This document shows positions 21,183 through 29,680 of a stretch of DNA of 64,000 nt, in pieces. Both the position numbers and the translations under genes were made by a program. Source of the stretch: Candidatus Competibacteraceae bacterium (GTDB taxonomy: Bacteria > Pseudomonadota > Gammaproteobacteria > Competibacterales > Competibacteraceae). The first letter of the stretch is position 1; the number at the start of each line of letters is the position of its first letter. A model generated the notes under the pieces. That model saw only the letters and a list, made by a program, of their open reading frames with translations, searched no databases and had not been told where the DNA came from. The stretch is taken from the NCBI GenBank assembly GCA_016790045.1, contig JAEUPW010000169.1:1-64000 (forward strand), read 5' to 3'.

Positions 21183-21210
21183 AAGGCCCGGCGCTGGCCG
21201 GGCCTTCTTT
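21183..21210. terminator. Bidirectional rho-independent terminator, purA / tRNA-Leu
   Basis: A 10-bp perfect stem AAGGCCCGGC / GCCGGGCCTT with a four-base loop (21183-21206), followed on the plus strand by CTTT and on the minus strand by a T-run (the AAAA at 21181). It lies between the purA stop and the 3' end of the convergent tRNA gene, so it can serve both. Confidence 0.8.
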
Positions 21211-21216
21211 AAAATT

Positions 21217-21303
21217 TGGTGCCGAAGAGAGGACTTGAACCTCCACTGGGTTACCCCAACTAAGACCTGAACCTAGCGCGTCTACCAATTCCGCCACTTC
21301 GGC
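21217..21303 (-). tRNA. tRNA-Leu (anticodon CAG)
   Basis: An 87-nt class II tRNA with a 7-bp acceptor stem (GCCGAAG / CTTCGGC), D-arm GCGGAATTGGTAGACGC, anticodon stem CTAGG / CTTAG around loop TTCAGGT, a long variable arm (TTGGGGTAACCCAGTGG region) and T-arm AGGTTCAAGTCCT. The anticodon is CAG, reading CUG. The terminal CCA is encoded. It lies opposite to purA and rnr. Confidence 0.96.
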
Positions 21304-21408
21304 CTGATCCGTCGCGCCGGTTGCGGCGACGGGAGCGCCACTATACGGATTGCCTCCCCCCCTGTCAATTCTTCCGCTCGATGCGGTCGCGACTCTACAA
21401 AGCACGAT

Positions 21409-23661
21409 ATGACCCGAAAAAAACAAGCTGCCTGGCGGCGGATGGATCCCCATCTGAGCCGCGAACAAGAAAAATACGGCCACCCTTCGCCCAGCCGGGA
21501 ATTTATTCTCCATTATCTGGAAGAGCGGGGGATGCCCTTGACCCTGGGCGAGCTGTGCGCCGACTGGGGCATCGACGACAGCGCGGAAATCGAAGCGCTG
21601 GCGCGGCGGCTGCGGGCGATGGAGCGGGACGGGCAGTTGATCCGCAACCGCCGCGAAGGCTACGGGTCGGTCGCCAAGATGAATCTGGTGCCCGGCCGGG
21701 TCATCGGCCATCCCGAAGGCCACGGTTTCCTGATCCCCGACGAAGGCGGCGACAGCCTGTTCCTCTCGCCCCGCCAGATGCGCAAGATGCTGCACGGCGA
21801 CCGCGCGGTGGCGCGGGTGATCGGCGTGGATTATCGGGGCCGGCGCGAGGGCGCGGTGGTGGAGGTGCTGGAGCGCAACACCGTGACCGTGGTCGGGCGC
21901 TTTTGCGAGGAGCGGGGCGCCTGTTTCATCATCCCCGACAACAAGCGGATCAACCAGGACATCATGGTGGCGGCGGACGGGCGCGGCGAAGCCCGCGCCG
22001 GCCAGATCGTCATCGCCGAACTGATCGAGCAGCCCAGCTCGCAAAGCCGCCCGCTCGGCCGGGTCAAGGAAGTGCTGGGCGAGCACATGGCGCCGGGCAT
22101 GGAGGTGCGGATCGCCATCGCCAGTCACGGCATTCCGGTGGACTGGCCGGAAACCGTTTTAGAAGAGGTCGGCCGTTACGGCGAGACGGTGCCGGAGGAC
22201 GCCAAGCAAGGCCGCTGGGATTTGCGGGGAACGCCGCTGGTGACCATCGATGGCATCACCGCCCGCGATTTCGACGATGCGGTGTACTGCGAGCGGCGCG
22301 GCGCGAACTGGCGGCTGCTGGTCGCCATCGCCGACGTGTCCTGGTACGTGAGGCCGGGCGCGGCGCTGGATCAGGAAGCGCGCAAGCGCGGCAATTCGGT
22401 GTATTTCCCGGATCGGGCCATCCCGATGTTGCCGGAAGCGCTGTCCAATGGCCTGTGCTCGCTCAATCCCGCAGTGGATCGGCTGTGCATGGTCTGCGAG
22501 ATGACTTTCAACGCCGAGGGCCGCCTCATCCGCTCGCGGTTCGCCGAGGCGGTGATGCGCTCTCACGCCCGGTTGACTTACGACACCGCGGCCGCCATCG
22601 TCGCCGAGCGCGATCCTCGCGTGCGCAAGGAATACGCCGCGCTGGTCCCGCACCTGGACCGGTTGCAGGAGCTGTATCAGGTGTTGCGGGCGGCGCGGGA
22701 GCAGCGCGGCGCGATGGATTTCGACACCCAGGAAACCGTGATCGAATACGGCGCGGATCGCAAAATCGAGCGGATCATGCCGACCGAGCGCAACGACGCC
22801 CATCGCCTGATCGAAGAATGCATGATCGCCGCAAACGTGGCGGCCGCGCGATTTTTGCAGCGCAACAAGCTGCCGGGGCTTTACCGGATTCACGACGGGC
22901 CGTCCGAGGATCGGCTGAACAAACTGCGGGCGTTTTTGGGCGAGCTGGGCCTGGGTTTGAGCGGGGGCGAGAAGCCGACGCCGCGCGATTATACCCGCGT
23001 GCTGGAACGGGTCCGCGACCGCCCCGACGCGCACTTGATCCAGACGGTCATGCTGCGTTCGCTGGCGCAAGCGACTTACAGCCCCGCCAACGCGGGACAT
23101 TTCGGGTTGGCCTTGGAGGCTTATGCCCACTTTACCTCGCCGATCCGCCGCTATCCCGATTTGCAGGTGCACCGCGCCATCCGCCATTTGCTCAACGGCG
23201 GCAAGGCGGCCGATTTTCCGTACAGCCACGCCGATTTGATCGGCTTGGGCGAGCATTGCTCGATGACCGAGCGACGGGCCGACGAGGCGGTGCGCGATGC
23301 GGTCGAATGGCTGAAATGCGAGTTCATGCTGGACAAGATCGGCCAGGTCTACGGCGGCGTCATCACCGGCGTGACCGGCTTCGGCTTGTTCGTGGAGCTG
23401 AGCGGGGTTTACGTCGAAGGTTTGGTGCACGTGACGGCCTTGCGCAACGATTACTACCAATTCGATCCGGTCGGGCACCGGTTGCGCGGCGAGCGCTCGG
23501 GGCAAATCTACCGCTTGGGCGACAGCTTGCAGGTGCGGGTGGTTCGGGTGGATTTGGACGAACGCAAGATCGATTTCGAGCTGGTCGAAACCGAGCGCCG
23601 CGACGAGAGCCGTCGCGTTCGCGGACCTCGCGGCCCGCGCGGGCCGCGGAAAAAGAGCTGA
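21409..23661 (+). CDS. rnr: Ribonuclease R
   Basis: A 750-residue 3'-5' exoribonuclease that degrades structured RNA and works with tmRNA. Order: N-terminal winged helix (EFILHYLEERGMPLTLGELC), two cold-shock domains, the RNB catalytic domain with the metal-binding motif TIDGITARDFDDAVYCER, then an S1 domain (GGVITGVTGFGLFVELSGVY) and a basic tail containing GPRGPRGPRKK. The tail is shorter than the K-rich one of E. coli. rlmB follows 5 bp after the stop. Confidence 0.97.
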   Translation: MTRKKQAAWRRMDPHLSREQEKYGHPSPSREFILHYLEERGMPLTLGELCADWGIDDSAEIEALARRLRAMERDGQLIRNRREGYGSVAKMNLVPGRVIGHPEGHGFLIPDEGGDSLFLSPRQMRKMLHGDRAVARVIGVDYRGRREGAVVEVLERNTVTVVGRFCEERGACFIIPDNKRINQDIMVAADGRGEARAGQIVIAELIEQPSSQSRPLGRVKEVLGEHMAPGMEVRIAIASHGIPVDWPETVLEEVGRYGETVPEDAKQGRWDLRGTPLVTIDGITARDFDDAVYCERRGANWRLLVAIADVSWYVRPGAALDQEARKRGNSVYFPDRAIPMLPEALSNGLCSLNPAVDRLCMVCEMTFNAEGRLIRSRFAEAVMRSHARLTYDTAAAIVAERDPRVRKEYAALVPHLDRLQELYQVLRAAREQRGAMDFDTQETVIEYGADRKIERIMPTERNDAHRLIEECMIAANVAAARFLQRNKLPGLYRIHDGPSEDRLNKLRAFLGELGLGLSGGEKPTPRDYTRVLERVRDRPDAHLIQTVMLRSLAQATYSPANAGHFGLALEAYAHFTSPIRRYPDLQVHRAIRHLLNGGKAADFPYSHADLIGLGEHCSMTERRADEAVRDAVEWLKCEFMLDKIGQVYGGVITGVTGFGLFVELSGVYVEGLVHVTALRNDYYQFDPVGHRLRGERSGQIYRLGDSLQVRVVRVDLDERKIDFELVETERRDESRRVRGPRGPRGPRKKS

Positions 23662-23666
23662 AGGCG

Positions 23667-24419
23667 GTGGCCGAAAACTTGATCCACGGCCTTCACGCCG
23701 TGGCGGCGGCCTTGAAATACGAACCCGACTCAATCCGCGGGCTCTGGGTCGAGCGCCAGCGCCGGGATTCGCGAATGCAGACGTTGCTGGCCGAAGCGGG
23801 GCAGCGCGGCGTGCCGACGCATGAGGCCGAGCGGGCGGAACTGGATCGCTTGAGCGGCGGCGCGCGCCATCAGGGCGTGATCGCTCGGGTGGCGGCGGCG
23901 CGGCCGGCGCTCGCCGAGGGCGATTTGGCGGAAGTGTTGGCGGCGTTGACCGAACCGGCCTTGTTGCTGGTGTTGGACGGCGTGCAGGACCCGCACAATC
24001 TCGGCGCCTGTTTGCGCTCGGCGGCGGCGGCGGGCGTTCACGCCGTGATCGCGCCCCTGGACCGCGCGGCCGGTTTGAACGCGACGGTGCGCAAGGTGGC
24101 GTGCGGCGCGGCGGATAGCGTGCCGTTCGTGCCGGTGACCAACTTGGCGCGAACGCTGCGGAATTTGCGGGATAGGGGCATTTGGCTGATCGGGGCGGCG
24201 GGCGAGGCCGAGCGCTCGCTCTACGAGACCGATTTGACCGCGCCAACCGCCATCGTCCTGGGGGCGGAAGAAAAAGGTCTGCGGCGGCTAACCCGCGAGA
24301 GTTGCGACCGGCTGGCGCGGATTCCGCTGGCGGAGAACGGCGTCGAGAGTTTGAACGTCTCGGTGGCGGCGGGGATTTTTCTGTTCGAGGCGCGGCGGCA
24401 GCGACGCCTCAAGGCCTGA
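23667..24419 (+). CDS. rlmB: 23S rRNA (guanosine-2251-2'-O)-methyltransferase
   Basis: A 250-residue SPOUT-class enzyme that methylates G2251 in the P-loop of 23S rRNA. The N-terminal L30e-like RNA-binding domain begins NLIHGLHAVAAAL. The catalytic knot shows LVLDGVQDPHNLGACLRSA, IVLGAEEKGLRRLTRE and IPLAENGVESLNVSVAAGI, the three SpoU motifs. The start is taken as GTG at 23667, giving the family N-terminus; longer in-frame reading upstream runs through rnr and is not real. It overlaps the convergent gene at its 3' end by 11 bp. Confidence 0.93.
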   Translation: MAENLIHGLHAVAAALKYEPDSIRGLWVERQRRDSRMQTLLAEAGQRGVPTHEAERAELDRLSGGARHQGVIARVAAARPALAEGDLAEVLAALTEPALLLVLDGVQDPHNLGACLRSAAAAGVHAVIAPLDRAAGLNATVRKVACGAADSVPFVPVTNLARTLRNLRDRGIWLIGAAGEAERSLYETDLTAPTAIVLGAEEKGLRRLTRESCDRLARIPLAENGVESLNVSVAAGIFLFEARRQRRLKA

Positions 24420-25569
24420 TCGGCGTTTCGTAGCGGGTCATTTCCAAATAGCCTTGACCGCTGATCGGTTGATCCCCCGATCGCCCGCTCACGGTGACGG
24501 CTCCTTCCCAATAGCGCACCGTCAAGCGCAATTCTTGGTCGGCCAGTTTCGGGGTGACGGTCAACTCCAGATTTTCGGCGGGCAACCGCAACCGCCAACC
24601 GGCGGGATACCGATCCCCGGAAGCGGGACTGCGCCACTGGCCGAGCGGCTGCAACTCGATCTCGGCTTGGCTCAATGGCCGCGACTGACCGTCGGCGCCG
24701 ACCAGCACGCCTTTGCTGTAGCTATCGGCACCGCCGTCTTTGCGCCGCATCCGATAAAACATCAGCTCCCGCCCGTCGTCCAATTGCAGCGCGAACCAAT
24801 CCCAACCGCTTTGCTCCGGCCCCAGAGCGCTGGTGCTCCATTCGCGATCCAGCCAGCTCGCGCCGCTGACCTCGAACGTTTTTTCCCCCAACCGGATCGT
24901 CCCTCGGGTCGGCAGACGGGTATAAGAGTAGTAATAGGAGGCGTTGCCGGGCGCGGCGCTTTTTTGGCTCAAGCCCCGGTCGCCTTGCAGGACGAGGGGT
25001 TTGGCGGCGGTCAGGGTCAGATCGAGCGCGACGCCCTCTTGCCGGGCTTGCACCCGCAGCGGAAACACATCGTTTTCGGTGCCGCTCAAGGCCCAATCCT
25101 CCAGCCAAACGCGAAACGGAGCCGCCCGCGCGCCCGCCAGCCCCAGCGCGCCCCGGCTGAAGCGTTCAAAAGCGTGGAATTGTTTGCCGGTCACGTCGGT
25201 CAGGGCGAAATGGCCCATATAGACCTGGTGGCCGCGCCAGGCGGAATCCGCGGGCGGCGGTGTCGGCGCGAGCGCGATGCGAAACAAGGTGAGCTGATAG
25301 CCGAACGGCCGTCCGCCGGCGGCGGACAGATTGCCGGTGACATACCACCATTCGGTGCGAAAGTCGGGATGGGGGCCGTGATCGCTCGGAAAATGGAACG
25401 GCTGCGGCGCGTAGGCGCGCCGGTAGCCCGCGTCGTCTGGGCCGCTCAAGGCCGAGCGGACCGCCACGCTTTCAGCGGCCTGTGGGCGGGGCCAAAACCG
25501 GTAAGCCGTCGCGCCGAGCAGCGCGGTCGCCAACAGCAAACCCACCAGCCAGCGGGCGCGTTTGAGCAT
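24409..25569 (-). CDS. AttH-like lipocalin-fold protein (CrtC/AttH family)
   Basis: A 386-residue protein with an N-terminal membrane anchor or signal (residues 7-25), so probably periplasmic. Signatures of the AttH/hydroxyneurosporene-synthase-like family are FRTEWWYVTGNL, GFGYQLTLFRI-like segment, and SWLDREWSTSALG. Proteins of this type are encoded with FtsX-like ABC exporters (attEFGH) and probably handle a hydrophobic ligand at the exporter's outer face, by inference. It starts immediately after the permease stop (TAAATG, no gap). Carotenoid hydratase activity is not supported by context. Confidence 0.85.
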   Translation of the reverse strand: MLKRARWLVGLLLATALLGATAYRFWPRPQAAESVAVRSALSGPDDAGYRRAYAPQPFHFPSDHGPHPDFRTEWWYVTGNLSAAGGRPFGYQLTLFRIALAPTPPPADSAWRGHQVYMGHFALTDVTGKQFHAFERFSRGALGLAGARAAPFRVWLEDWALSGTENDVFPLRVQARQEGVALDLTLTAAKPLVLQGDRGLSQKSAAPGNASYYYSYTRLPTRGTIRLGEKTFEVSGASWLDREWSTSALGPEQSGWDWFALQLDDGRELMFYRMRRKDGGADSYSKGVLVGADGQSRPLSQAEIELQPLGQWRSPASGDRYPAGWRLRLPAENLELTVTPKLADQELRLTVRYWEGAVTVSGRSGDQPISGQGYLEMTRYETPIRP

Positions 25570-28074
25570 TTAATCCGTCCGCAGCGCTTCGGCGGGTCTG
25601 GCGCGGCTCATTCGCCAGATCGGATAGACTCCGGCCAACAGCGCGGCCGCCGTCGCCAGCGCCACCGTTTCCGCCAACAGGCCCACACTGACCTGGAACG
25701 GCAGGCTCCAGCCAAACGCGCGGCGGTTGATGACAAAGATGAGCACGAGCGCCAGCACCAGTCCGGTCGGTATGGCCAGCAAACCGGCGACCGCCCCCAT
25801 GAAACCGGTTTGCAGCGACACCAGAGCGCCGATTTCGCCCGGGCGCATCCCGATCGCGCGCAGGACCGCAAACTCCCGCGCCCGCTCCAGTTGCAGGGCC
25901 GAAAGCGCGCTCAACACGCCGACGACCGACACCAGAATCGCCAGCAGCCGCAACACGTTGGTGATGGTGAAAGTCCGGTCGAAAATTTCCAGGGTCCGGG
26001 CTTGCAGATCGCGATTGGGGCGAAGCATCACCGGCTGAATCGCGCCCAACCGGTCCTGCAGATGCTCGCCCAACGCCGTCAGGTCCGCACCTTCAACCGC
26101 AAACGCCGCCGCCGAGCTGACGTTCGAGTCGCGCCAATAGCGCTCGTAGGCCGAGCGATGGATCAGGATGCGGCCATGCTCGGAGCCGTAGTCCAGATAA
26201 ACGCCGGCGATGGCGAAGCGATGGGGTCCAGCGGCGGTCGCCAATTCGAGCGTATCGCCCGCGTTCAAGCGCTGACGATAAGCGAGCGGTTCGGTGATCA
26301 AAACCGATTCTCCGGTTTGAAACGCGCGCCAGGCGACGGCGGGATCGCCCGCGATCAGGCGATAGCCGCGCTGAGCCGCCGGGGCGAGATCGGCCGCGAT
26401 CAACTGGACCGGGCGCCCGCGAAAATCGATGGTCGCGCGACGGTAGGTGGACACCGCCGCCACGCCGGGCGCGGCGCGCAAGGCCGCCAGCGTCGCCGGG
26501 CGCAAGCTCTCGGCACCGTGATCGCCTCCGGTGGCGGGCGGGGCCAGGTAGAGATCGGCATTGAGCAAATCGTGGATCCAGATGGCGACTCCACCCCGAA
26601 AACTGTCGACCATCACGCCGACGCCGACCGTGGTGGCAAAGGCCACCATCAGCGCCGCCACCGCGATGCCGGTGCGGCTGAGATGGCGGGCGACATCCCG
26701 ATTGGCCATGCGCGCCAGCAATCCCCGGCGGGCGACCAGCGGCCGGTTGAGCCGGACCCAACCGACGATGATGGGCGGCGTTAAAAGCGCGAGGCCGAAA
26801 ATCACCAGAAAAAGGCCGACGAAACCGTAAGCCAGCGAACGCGAAAGCCACAAAACGGCGCCGCCGCCCGCAAAGAGCAGCAACCCGGCCGCGATCAAGC
26901 GCGGCAGCGCGAGTTGCCAGCGGGTTTCCAGATGCGCGCGGCTCATGGCCGCGCCGGGGGCGACGGCCGCCGCTTCCCGCGCCGGCAGCCAAGCCGCCAC
27001 CAGGGTGGCGGTCAAACCCAGCGCCACGCCCTTGGCCAGCGACCACGGGTCGATCAAAAAGTCGCGCACGTTCAAGACGTAATAGAAATCGTTGATCGTG
27101 CGGGTGACCAGGTGGATCAAGCCGGAACCGATCCACACGCCCAACAGGCTCCCCAGCAAGCTCCCCGCCAAGCCGAGCAACAGCGCCTCGCCCAGAATTC
27201 CGGCGAAGATCTCGCGGCGGCTGACCCCCAGCGCGCGCAAGATGCCGAGGAGGCCGCGACGTTGCACCACCGCGAAACTGATGGCGTTGTAAATGAGAAA
27301 CGCGCCGACCACCAGCGCCAGCAGGCTCATCGCCAACAGGTTGAGCGAGAAAGCGGCGCTGAGATCGGCGGTGGCCTGATTGCGCATGTCCGAGCGCTCC
27401 AACCGCAACCCATCGATCAACCGGGCGCGCAATTCATCGGCTCGCCGTTCGCCGGCGGGGCCGTCGGGCAGGATCACATCGATGTGGCTGAGGCGTCCCG
27501 CGTAACCCAGCAGCACTTGCGCGGTGCTGATGTCGGCGATGATCAGACCGTTCAATTCTGAACCTTCCAAGGTGCCCGCGCGTTTTAAGATAAAACGGTT
27601 TTCGCCCCGTTGCAGCGTGAGGTGATCGCCCAGCGCGCCCGGCAGCAGCGCGGCGTCGGGGTCGAGCAGCAGCGAACGCAAATCGAAATCCTTGCCGGTG
27701 GGATCGGCTGCGGCGGCGCGAAACGGCCCTTCCGCGAAGGGATCGACGCCGAGGATTTGAAACAGGTGTCCGGGTCGGTCGGCGCGCGGCAGATAGCCGG
27801 TCACCACCGGCGCGATCTGTTGGATGCCGCGCTCGACCCGCAAGTGGCGGTAAAACGCTTCGGGCACGCCTTGGGGACCTCCAGTGATTTGGTGGGTGGC
27901 GCGACCCGTGACGCGGTTCATGGTGAGCTCGAAACCGCGGCGAGCGCTGGCGTTGGCCAAATCCACTGCCAGCACCACCGCCACGCCGAGCGCGATGCCG
28001 AGGATGGCCAGGGCCAATTGCCAAGGATGGCGCAGGGAATGTTTGAGCAGCGCCCGCCACAGCAGCGGCGTCAT
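25570..28074 (-). CDS. ABC transporter permease, two FtsX domains fused
   Basis: An 834-residue permease of the MacB/LolC/FtsX class. A first membrane helix (residues about 17-38) leads into a periplasmic domain, then three spans (about 255-370), two central spans, a second periplasmic domain and three C-terminal spans (about 700-820). Both FtsX modules end in a three-helix bundle, and the C-terminus reads YPIWRMSRARPAEALRTD, the usual FtsX/DUF214 ending. Such double permeases pair with one ATPase and act on lipids, lipoproteins or other hydrophobic envelope substrates. It overlaps the upstream ATPase gene by 4 bp (ATGA). Confidence 0.9.
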   Translation of the reverse strand: MTPLLWRALLKHSLRHPWQLALAILGIALGVAVVLAVDLANASARRGFELTMNRVTGRATHQITGGPQGVPEAFYRHLRVERGIQQIAPVVTGYLPRADRPGHLFQILGVDPFAEGPFRAAAADPTGKDFDLRSLLLDPDAALLPGALGDHLTLQRGENRFILKRAGTLEGSELNGLIIADISTAQVLLGYAGRLSHIDVILPDGPAGERRADELRARLIDGLRLERSDMRNQATADLSAAFSLNLLAMSLLALVVGAFLIYNAISFAVVQRRGLLGILRALGVSRREIFAGILGEALLLGLAGSLLGSLLGVWIGSGLIHLVTRTINDFYYVLNVRDFLIDPWSLAKGVALGLTATLVAAWLPAREAAAVAPGAAMSRAHLETRWQLALPRLIAAGLLLFAGGGAVLWLSRSLAYGFVGLFLVIFGLALLTPPIIVGWVRLNRPLVARRGLLARMANRDVARHLSRTGIAVAALMVAFATTVGVGVMVDSFRGGVAIWIHDLLNADLYLAPPATGGDHGAESLRPATLAALRAAPGVAAVSTYRRATIDFRGRPVQLIAADLAPAAQRGYRLIAGDPAVAWRAFQTGESVLITEPLAYRQRLNAGDTLELATAAGPHRFAIAGVYLDYGSEHGRILIHRSAYERYWRDSNVSSAAAFAVEGADLTALGEHLQDRLGAIQPVMLRPNRDLQARTLEIFDRTFTITNVLRLLAILVSVVGVLSALSALQLERAREFAVLRAIGMRPGEIGALVSLQTGFMGAVAGLLAIPTGLVLALVLIFVINRRAFGWSLPFQVSVGLLAETVALATAAALLAGVYPIWRMSRARPAEALRTD

Positions 28075-28799
28075 GGCCTGATCTCTCGAATCTGGCCGGA
28101 ATCCAAATAAAGCGTGCGCCCGGCGCGCGCGGCGATGTCCCGGCTGTGGGTCACCAGGATAACGGTGGCGCCCGAGCGCCGGTGAAGATCGAGCAAAAGT
28201 TCCAAAATGCGTTCGCCGGTGGCGGCGTCCAGGTTGCCGGTCGGCTCGTCGGCCAGCAACAGCAGGGGCCGGTGCACCACGGCCCGGGCGATGGCCAAAC
28301 GCTGCTGTTCGCCGCCCGAAAGTTGTTCCGGAAAGCTGTGTCGGCGATTGCCCAGACCGATAGACTCCAGCAAATTAAAAGCGTCTTGGCGCGGTTCCAT
28401 TCCCAGTTGGCCGTTCAACTCCAGAGGCAACAGCAAATTCTCCTCCACGGTCAAGGTTGGAATCAGATTGAAAAACTGGAAGACGAAACCGATATGGCGG
28501 CGGCGGAATAACGTGCGTTCCTTCTCGGTCAATTCCCCGATGATCCGACCCTCCACCTGAATGGTTCCGGCGTCCGGGAGATCGATTCCGGCCAGCAGAT
28601 TTAACAGCGTGGACTTGCCGGAACCGGAAGGTCCGAGCAGGCTCACGCACTCGCCTCGGTTGATATCCAAGCTCAAGTCGGCGAAGATGGTTCGCCTTTG
28701 ATCGCCTTCGGCATAATGTTTGCTCAGGTTTCGGATAGCGATAAACGATGCGGTCAGGGCTGGGACTCCATGGTGGCTATAGACGATTGAGCCGCTCAA
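28071..28799 (-). CDS. ABC transporter ATP-binding protein (LolD/MacB type)
   Basis: A 242-residue ATPase with Walker [11 protein letters not shown]-loop region [13 protein letters not shown], signature [14 protein letters not shown], Walker [13 protein letters not shown] and the switch histidine in VTHS. It drives the permease encoded next, with which it overlaps by 4 bp; the AttH-like gene completes the operon. The first usable start is TTG at 28799, but this codon lies inside a perfect palindrome and no ribosome site is clear, so the true start may be elsewhere. The substrate is unknown. Confidence 0.92.
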   Translation of the reverse strand: MSGSIVYSHHGVPALTASFIAIRNLSKHYAEGDQRRTIFADLSLDINRGECVSLLGPSGSGKSTLLNLLAGIDLPDAGTIQVEGRIIGELTEKERTLFRRRHIGFVFQFFNLIPTLTVEENLLLPLELNGQLGMEPRQDAFNLLESIGLGNRRHSFPEQLSGGEQQRLAIARAVVHRPLLLLADEPTGNLDAATGERILELLLDLHRRSGATVILVTHSRDIAARAGRTLYLDSGQIREIRP

Positions 28800-28803
28800 T
28801 CGT
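28783..28803. promoter_or_regulatory. Perfect 21-bp palindrome, candidate operator
   Basis: ACGATTGAGC at 28783-28792, one central base, then GCTCAATCGT at 28794-28803: ten perfect base pairs each side. It lies at the head of the ABC transporter operon, in the 160-bp region shared with the divergent exopolysaccharide export cluster. A second, weaker inverted repeat GACCGC / GCGGTC is at 28891-28917. A dimeric repressor site is the simplest reading; a hairpin is also possible. Confidence 0.5.
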
Positions 28804-28960
28804 TACGATAGCGGAATCTTAATGCGGATATATCGCTTCGACGATTTAATCGGTTTCTTGTTTCAATGTGCTTGGTTTTCAAAAATAGAGGACCGCTAGC
28901 GGCCGAATTGCGCGGTCAAACGGAAATGGCGGCCAGGCACCATAAGCGGGGGTTTAGCGG

Positions 28961-29647
28961 ATGCGAAAGCGTAGAATTTTGGGTCGATGGGCTCCTGTCG
29001 GGGGATTGATGGCGGCCGCGCTTTTGCTCGCGGCCTGCGCTAGACCGGAAGGCGGAGGTTTGCCGGCGTCAACCACCTACAGCTCGCAAACCTCCTCGCC
29101 GGAGACCTATAACTATCAGATCGGTCCGGGCGACCAACTGCAAATTTTCGTCTGGCGCAACCCGGAAGTCTCGCAGACGGTCATCGTCCGCCCGGACGGC
29201 AAGATCACGACGCCGCTGGTGGAGGATCTGCAGGCTAGCGGCAAAACCCCCAACCAGCTGGCGCGCGATTTGGAAAAAGCGCTGGAAACTTACATCCGCC
29301 AACCCATCGTCACCGTGATCGTGGCGGGCGGAATCGGCCCTTACAGCGAACAGATCCGCGTGGTCGGCCAAGTCACCAGCCAAAGCGCCACCACCACGAC
29401 CCAGACGGCGGGGCCGAGAGCGCAAGCGATCGCTTATCGCCAGAAGATGACCTTGTTGGACGTGATGGTCGCGGTCGGCGGCCTGAACGAATTTGCCGAC
29501 GGCAACCGGACCAAAGTGGTGCGGGTGGTCGACGGCAAACAGCAAGAGTATCAGGTGCGCTTGGACGATCTGCTCAACGGCGATATCAGCGCGAATGTCG
29601 ATATGTTGCCGGGAGATATTTTGATCGTTCCGGAATCGTGGTTTTGA
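28961..29647 (+). CDS. Polysaccharide export lipoprotein (Wza/EpsE-like, XrtA type)
   Basis: A 228-residue lipoprotein with signal peptide and lipobox LAAC (C26). It carries the polysaccharide-export domain (YQIGPGDQLQIFVWRNPEVS) and a SLBB-like segment (VRVVGQVTSQS, later LLDVMVAVGGLNEFADGN). It would form the outer-membrane exit channel for an exopolysaccharide. It is short compared with Wza (about 380), as usual for members in PEP-CTERM/XrtA loci. It begins a same-strand cluster of five genes; the next follows after 33 bp. Confidence 0.9.
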   Translation: MRKRRILGRWAPVGGLMAAALLLAACARPEGGGLPASTTYSSQTSSPETYNYQIGPGDQLQIFVWRNPEVSQTVIVRPDGKITTPLVEDLQASGKTPNQLARDLEKALETYIRQPIVTVIVAGGIGPYSEQIRVVGQVTSQSATTTTQTAGPRAQAIAYRQKMTLLDVMVAVGGLNEFADGNRTKVVRVVDGKQQEYQVRLDDLLNGDISANVDMLPGDILIVPESWF

Positions 29648-29680
29648 TCGGGTGAGAGCGGCGGGCAAAGAGAGTCGAAC

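Noticed and set aside
21321-24419. A 1032-codon plus-strand open frame spanning rnr and rlmB
   Set aside because: Only its 3' part (rlmB from 23667) is real; the rest is out of frame with rnr.
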